This document shows positions 62,601 to 64,000 of a stretch of DNA of 64,000 nt, piece after piece. This stretch comes from Bacteroidota bacterium. Its GTDB lineage: Bacteria; Bacteroidota; Bacteroidia; UKL13-3. The position numbers were made by a program, and so were the translations under genes. The notes below the pieces were generated by a model that saw only the letters and a program-made list of their open reading frames with translations, ran no database searches and was not told the origin of the DNA. Location: assembly GCA_027484685.1 (NCBI GenBank), contig JAIXSO010000047.1:124001-188000 (forward strand), in the 5' to 3' direction. Numbering within the stretch: the stretch's first letter is position 1; each line of letters starts with the position of its first letter.

Positions 62601-64000
62601 TTAATAGTGGTATGGCATGGGTATTGATTGGTGGTTTATCAAGCTCTATGTTTTTAACCCTAGTATTTGTTCCTGTAATTTACTATTTGGTGGCAAAAGC
62701 ACTACAAAGAGGTGAAAAAAAGAAAGATGATAAACATGGAATGCCCAATATTCAAAAAGTAATTGGTATTTTAATTATTGGTTTGTTTTCATTCAATTCT
62801 ACTCAAGCTCAAACATTTCAATTAAGTTTAGAACAAGCACTTCAGATAGGTTTTACAAATAATGTGAATGTTCAAACAGCACAAATAGAACAACTAAAAT
62901 CAAAATTTCTAAAACAGGAATCAGCAAGTTACCTGTACCCAAATATTACCGGAGGATTAGGTTACAATAGAAATATAAAACCGCCTGTTTTTTTCTTTCC
63001 ATCTTTTGATGCAGACCCTAATACAGGAACTTTGATTATTAACGATAAAAAATTGGTACCTGTAAATGCAGCTTCTGATAATGTTTATGATTTACGTACA
63101 ACTTTTACAATGCCCATCTATAATCAAAATATTATTAAGGGCTTACAAATAGCTAAACTAAACGAAAAGTTGCAAAATGAAAATTTTATGCTAACAAAAG
63201 TTCAGATTCGCGATGAAATTCAAATAACCTACTTCAATACCTTATTGAAAAAAAAAAAAAAAAAGGTAGCTGAAAAATCAATTGCAAATGCTGAAAGAAA
63301 TCTCTTATTTATAAAATCACAGTTTGAACAAGGCTTGGTTAAAGCCAGCGATACACTTACTGTTCATATCAATGTAGAAAGTATGAAAGCAGGTTTGTTA
63401 AGAACCGAAAATGCCATTAAGCAATCTAAAAACCTATTGAAATACTTGGTTGGTTTACCTATTGAAACAAACATACAACTTACGGACGGTTTATCCTTCA
63501 AAGAAATGATGGAGGAAAGAAAAAGTATAGATTTCATGCTTCGCCCAGAGTTTCGCATCAATAAGTTAAATGCTGACATTGCAAAAAAACAAATTTCAAT
63601 GGAACGCAGTCGCTATTTACCAGACTTGCAATTTATATCTCAATATCAAATATTAACACAAGCAAATGATTTCCAGTTTAGAGATTATAAATACCCACAA
63701 GCATTTTTTGTAGGAATACAATTGAATGTGCCAATATTTGATGGTTTTAGAACCAACTCAAAAGTTCAGTTTGCAAAGGCTCAATTAAGACAAACAGAAA
63801 TTCAACAAACTGATTTGAAAAATAAAATAAACTTAGAAGTTCAAAATGCCATTGATAACCTAAATGAGGCCAAAGCTAATTATGAGCTTCAAAGCAATCT
63901 GATTAAATCAACCCAACAAAACTTGGATTTAGTTACCGACCGTTGGAAGCAAGGTTTGGTGCGATTTATAGAGGTTTCGGAAGCTGAATTGGAATTGATA
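59645..64000 (+). CDS. RND efflux permease fused in frame to a TolC-type factor (3' end cut)
   Basis: I read one open frame of 1452 codons with no stop from ATG 59645 to the window end. Residues 1-1020 are an AcrB-type (HAE) RND pump, with the helix 4 Asp pair in ILVDDSIVVLEN and LVAKNAILLVD later. After the basic linker EKKKDDKHG comes Met1033 and a signal-peptide-like IGILIIGLFSF with STQAQ. A TolC-family domain then starts TFQLSLEQAL and contains PIYNQNI, SYL-type and PIFDGFRTNSK segments. A run of 17 A encodes Lys1202-1207. Separate pump and duct genes are usual, so this is a fusion, possibly split by signal peptidase. Confidence 0.9.
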   Translation, partial: MSITEIAIKRPILFIVLFLIITGFGIMSYKNLKYELLPDLVTPYVTVITEYPGASPKEVEDAITKKVEESVASVSKIKRVSSQSSEDLSVVTIEFTPDVDVNQAAQETQRAVSKVIPEFPANVKLPSIEKYNVNDLPVLRIGVTSNLTETELFKLVKDDIKIRLNQVKNIGQTKIIGGASREVNVAVIPEKLAYYQISIAEITEAISKYNSNVPLGNVKDYDLDIGLRLNLKADNIEGLYNIPIRSNSNTGTIYLKDLAQIHDQAKEPSVFARVNRKNSIGLFITKQTGSNAVELSEGVRNALTELEKTHANKDLKFTITQDSSEFTVQAANAVYKDFFIALFLVAIVMLVFLHSLRNALIVMLAIPTSLMTSFIVMYFMGYTLNLMTLLAMSLVIGILVDDSIVVLENIYRHLEMGKDKVKASLDGRNEIGFAALSITLVDVVVFLPLFFIPGLVGSLVKQFSLVIVVSTLTSLLVSFTLTPMIASRFAKLETPNPNTFFGRISHFLEHLIKRLTDWYVVKLMWCLKHKAITITVTIGILFGSFGLISGGFVGSEFAPSTDKGELSLLINLQPGTKLSDTHEAVKEIEEKIKNLPEIERVFSTVGYQSSSNGESFSPNAAAINVSLVPASKRTKSLKEIGRQIRNTAMTVPNIKARVSPVGLLGADDSPIILVIKSENRDSLVVAANRLLDYVRTIEGTFNTRLSTELGKAEFELVVDKEKAALLGVNVENIGFVLRNAINGFEDLKLKTSSGEVNMKIQFKAENRDATDKIPYYAVQNEAGQLVYLNQFTSTRLISSASTLERRNKQSSISVISQVSGKSVGDVGEEIRANIAKAAIPNNVILSYEGDLELQDDSFGKLGLALLTSFLLIYLIMVSLYNNWSYPFVVLFSIPVALIGALLALALTAKSLNVFSIFGLIMMMGLVAKNAILLVDRTNEARAEGMNLTDAILNAGQTRMRPILMTTLAMVIGMMPIAFAKGAGAELNSGMAWVLIGGLSSSMFLTLVFVPVIYYLVAKALQRGEKKKDDKHGMPNIQKVIGILIIGLFSFNSTQAQTFQLSLEQALQIGFTNNVNVQTAQIEQLKSKFLKQESASYLYPNITGGLGYNRNIKPPVFFFPSFDADPNTGTLIINDKKLVPVNAASDNVYDLRTTFTMPIYNQNIIKGLQIAKLNEKLQNENFMLTKVQIRDEIQITYFNTLLKKKKKKVAEKSIANAERNLLFIKSQFEQGLVKASDTLTVHINVESMKAGLLRTENAIKQSKNLLKYLVGLPIETNIQLTDGLSFKEMMEERKSIDFMLRPEFRINKLNADIAKKQISMERSRYLPDLQFISQYQILTQANDFQFRDYKYPQAFFVGIQLNVPIFDGFRTNSKVQFAKAQLRQTEIQQTDLKNKINLEVQNAIDNLNEAKANYELQSNLIKSTQQNLDLVTDRWKQGLVRFIEVSEAELELI
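62741..62812 (+). other. Internal signal peptide at the RND-TolC junction
   Basis: Codons 1033-1056 of the fusion begin with an in-frame ATG and encode a short basic start, an 11-residue hydrophobic core and STQAQ, a normal signal peptidase I site. The preceding pump helix ends on the cytoplasmic side with a Lys-rich linker, so this segment has the right topology to export the TolC part. The ATG might also serve as an independent start. Confidence 0.75.
63248..63264 (+). repeat. Seventeen-adenine homopolymer inside the fusion ORF
   Basis: The run is in the TolC part, coding for five AAA codons and part of the sixth Lys. The flanking TolC-like sequence is in the same frame on both sides. A run of this length is prone to slippage. 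It may switch or scramble the duct domain. Confidence 0.9.

Overview
The window is AT-rich chromosomal DNA from a member of the Bacteroidota. Evidence for this: several secreted proteins end in type IX secretion (T9SS) type A sorting domains, there are a TonB-dependent receptor, OmpA with thrombospondin type 3 repeats and many lipoproteins, most starts lack Shine-Dalgarno sequences, and TAnnTTTG promoter elements can be found. I see no rRNA, tRNA, CRISPR array, phage or transposase gene. The genus cannot be named from the sequence alone.

Layout. 1-3.8 kb: an SPFH membrane protein and two small lipoproteins, each lipoprotein followed by a copy of the same repeat-rich 3' region. 3.8-13.1 kb (minus strand): an envelope operon (large TPR protein, outer-membrane barrel, DUF4846 protein, M23 peptidase) and a separately terminated AsmA-like protein. 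13.2-19.4 kb: a compact signalling cluster made of an E1/ThiF-nitroreductase fusion, a GNAT-like protein, a 7TM-DISM histidine kinase and, divergently, two tandem response regulators. 19.4-28.4 kb: a trans-sulfuration enzyme, a lipoprotein, a PQQ-type sugar dehydrogenase with a T9SS tail, a toxin-antitoxin pair, another T9SS protein, a seven-haem cytochrome with TPRs, and an OmpA protein. 28.5-32.7 kb: a TonB receptor divergent from a DtxR-type regulator with a palindromic operator between them, a second toxin-antitoxin pair, and riboflavin synthase.

32.8-49.3 kb is the most coherent system. A MocR/GabR-type regulator, in which the PLP-binding lysine is replaced by arginine, lies between two operons. 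The plus operon has nine tightly packed genes: two lamin-tail-domain secreted proteins, a DcuC transporter, an isoaspartyl dipeptidase, a porin, an M14 carboxypeptidase, a second porin, a dicarboxylate/amino acid symporter and a zinc-type L-asparaginase. The minus operon encodes an alpha/beta hydrolase lipoprotein and a T9SS protein. Upstream of both operons I find the same direct repeat, TTGGTATG, in the same orientation relative to the controlled genes and with the same 23-bp spacing. I infer a dedicated regulon for scavenging aspartyl, probably beta-aspartyl, peptides or polymers.

49.3-58 kb: a broken antitoxin gene, pabB, a WG-repeat protein, a YafQ-type toxin-antitoxin pair, and a giant 1830-residue secreted protein built from about 80 copies of a roughly 20-residue unit centred on an LFPIYW-like core. 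58.5-64 kb: an efflux adaptor followed by an RND permease whose reading frame continues without a stop into a TolC-type outer-membrane factor through an internal signal peptide. This fusion ORF also carries a run of 17 adenines and runs off the end of the window.
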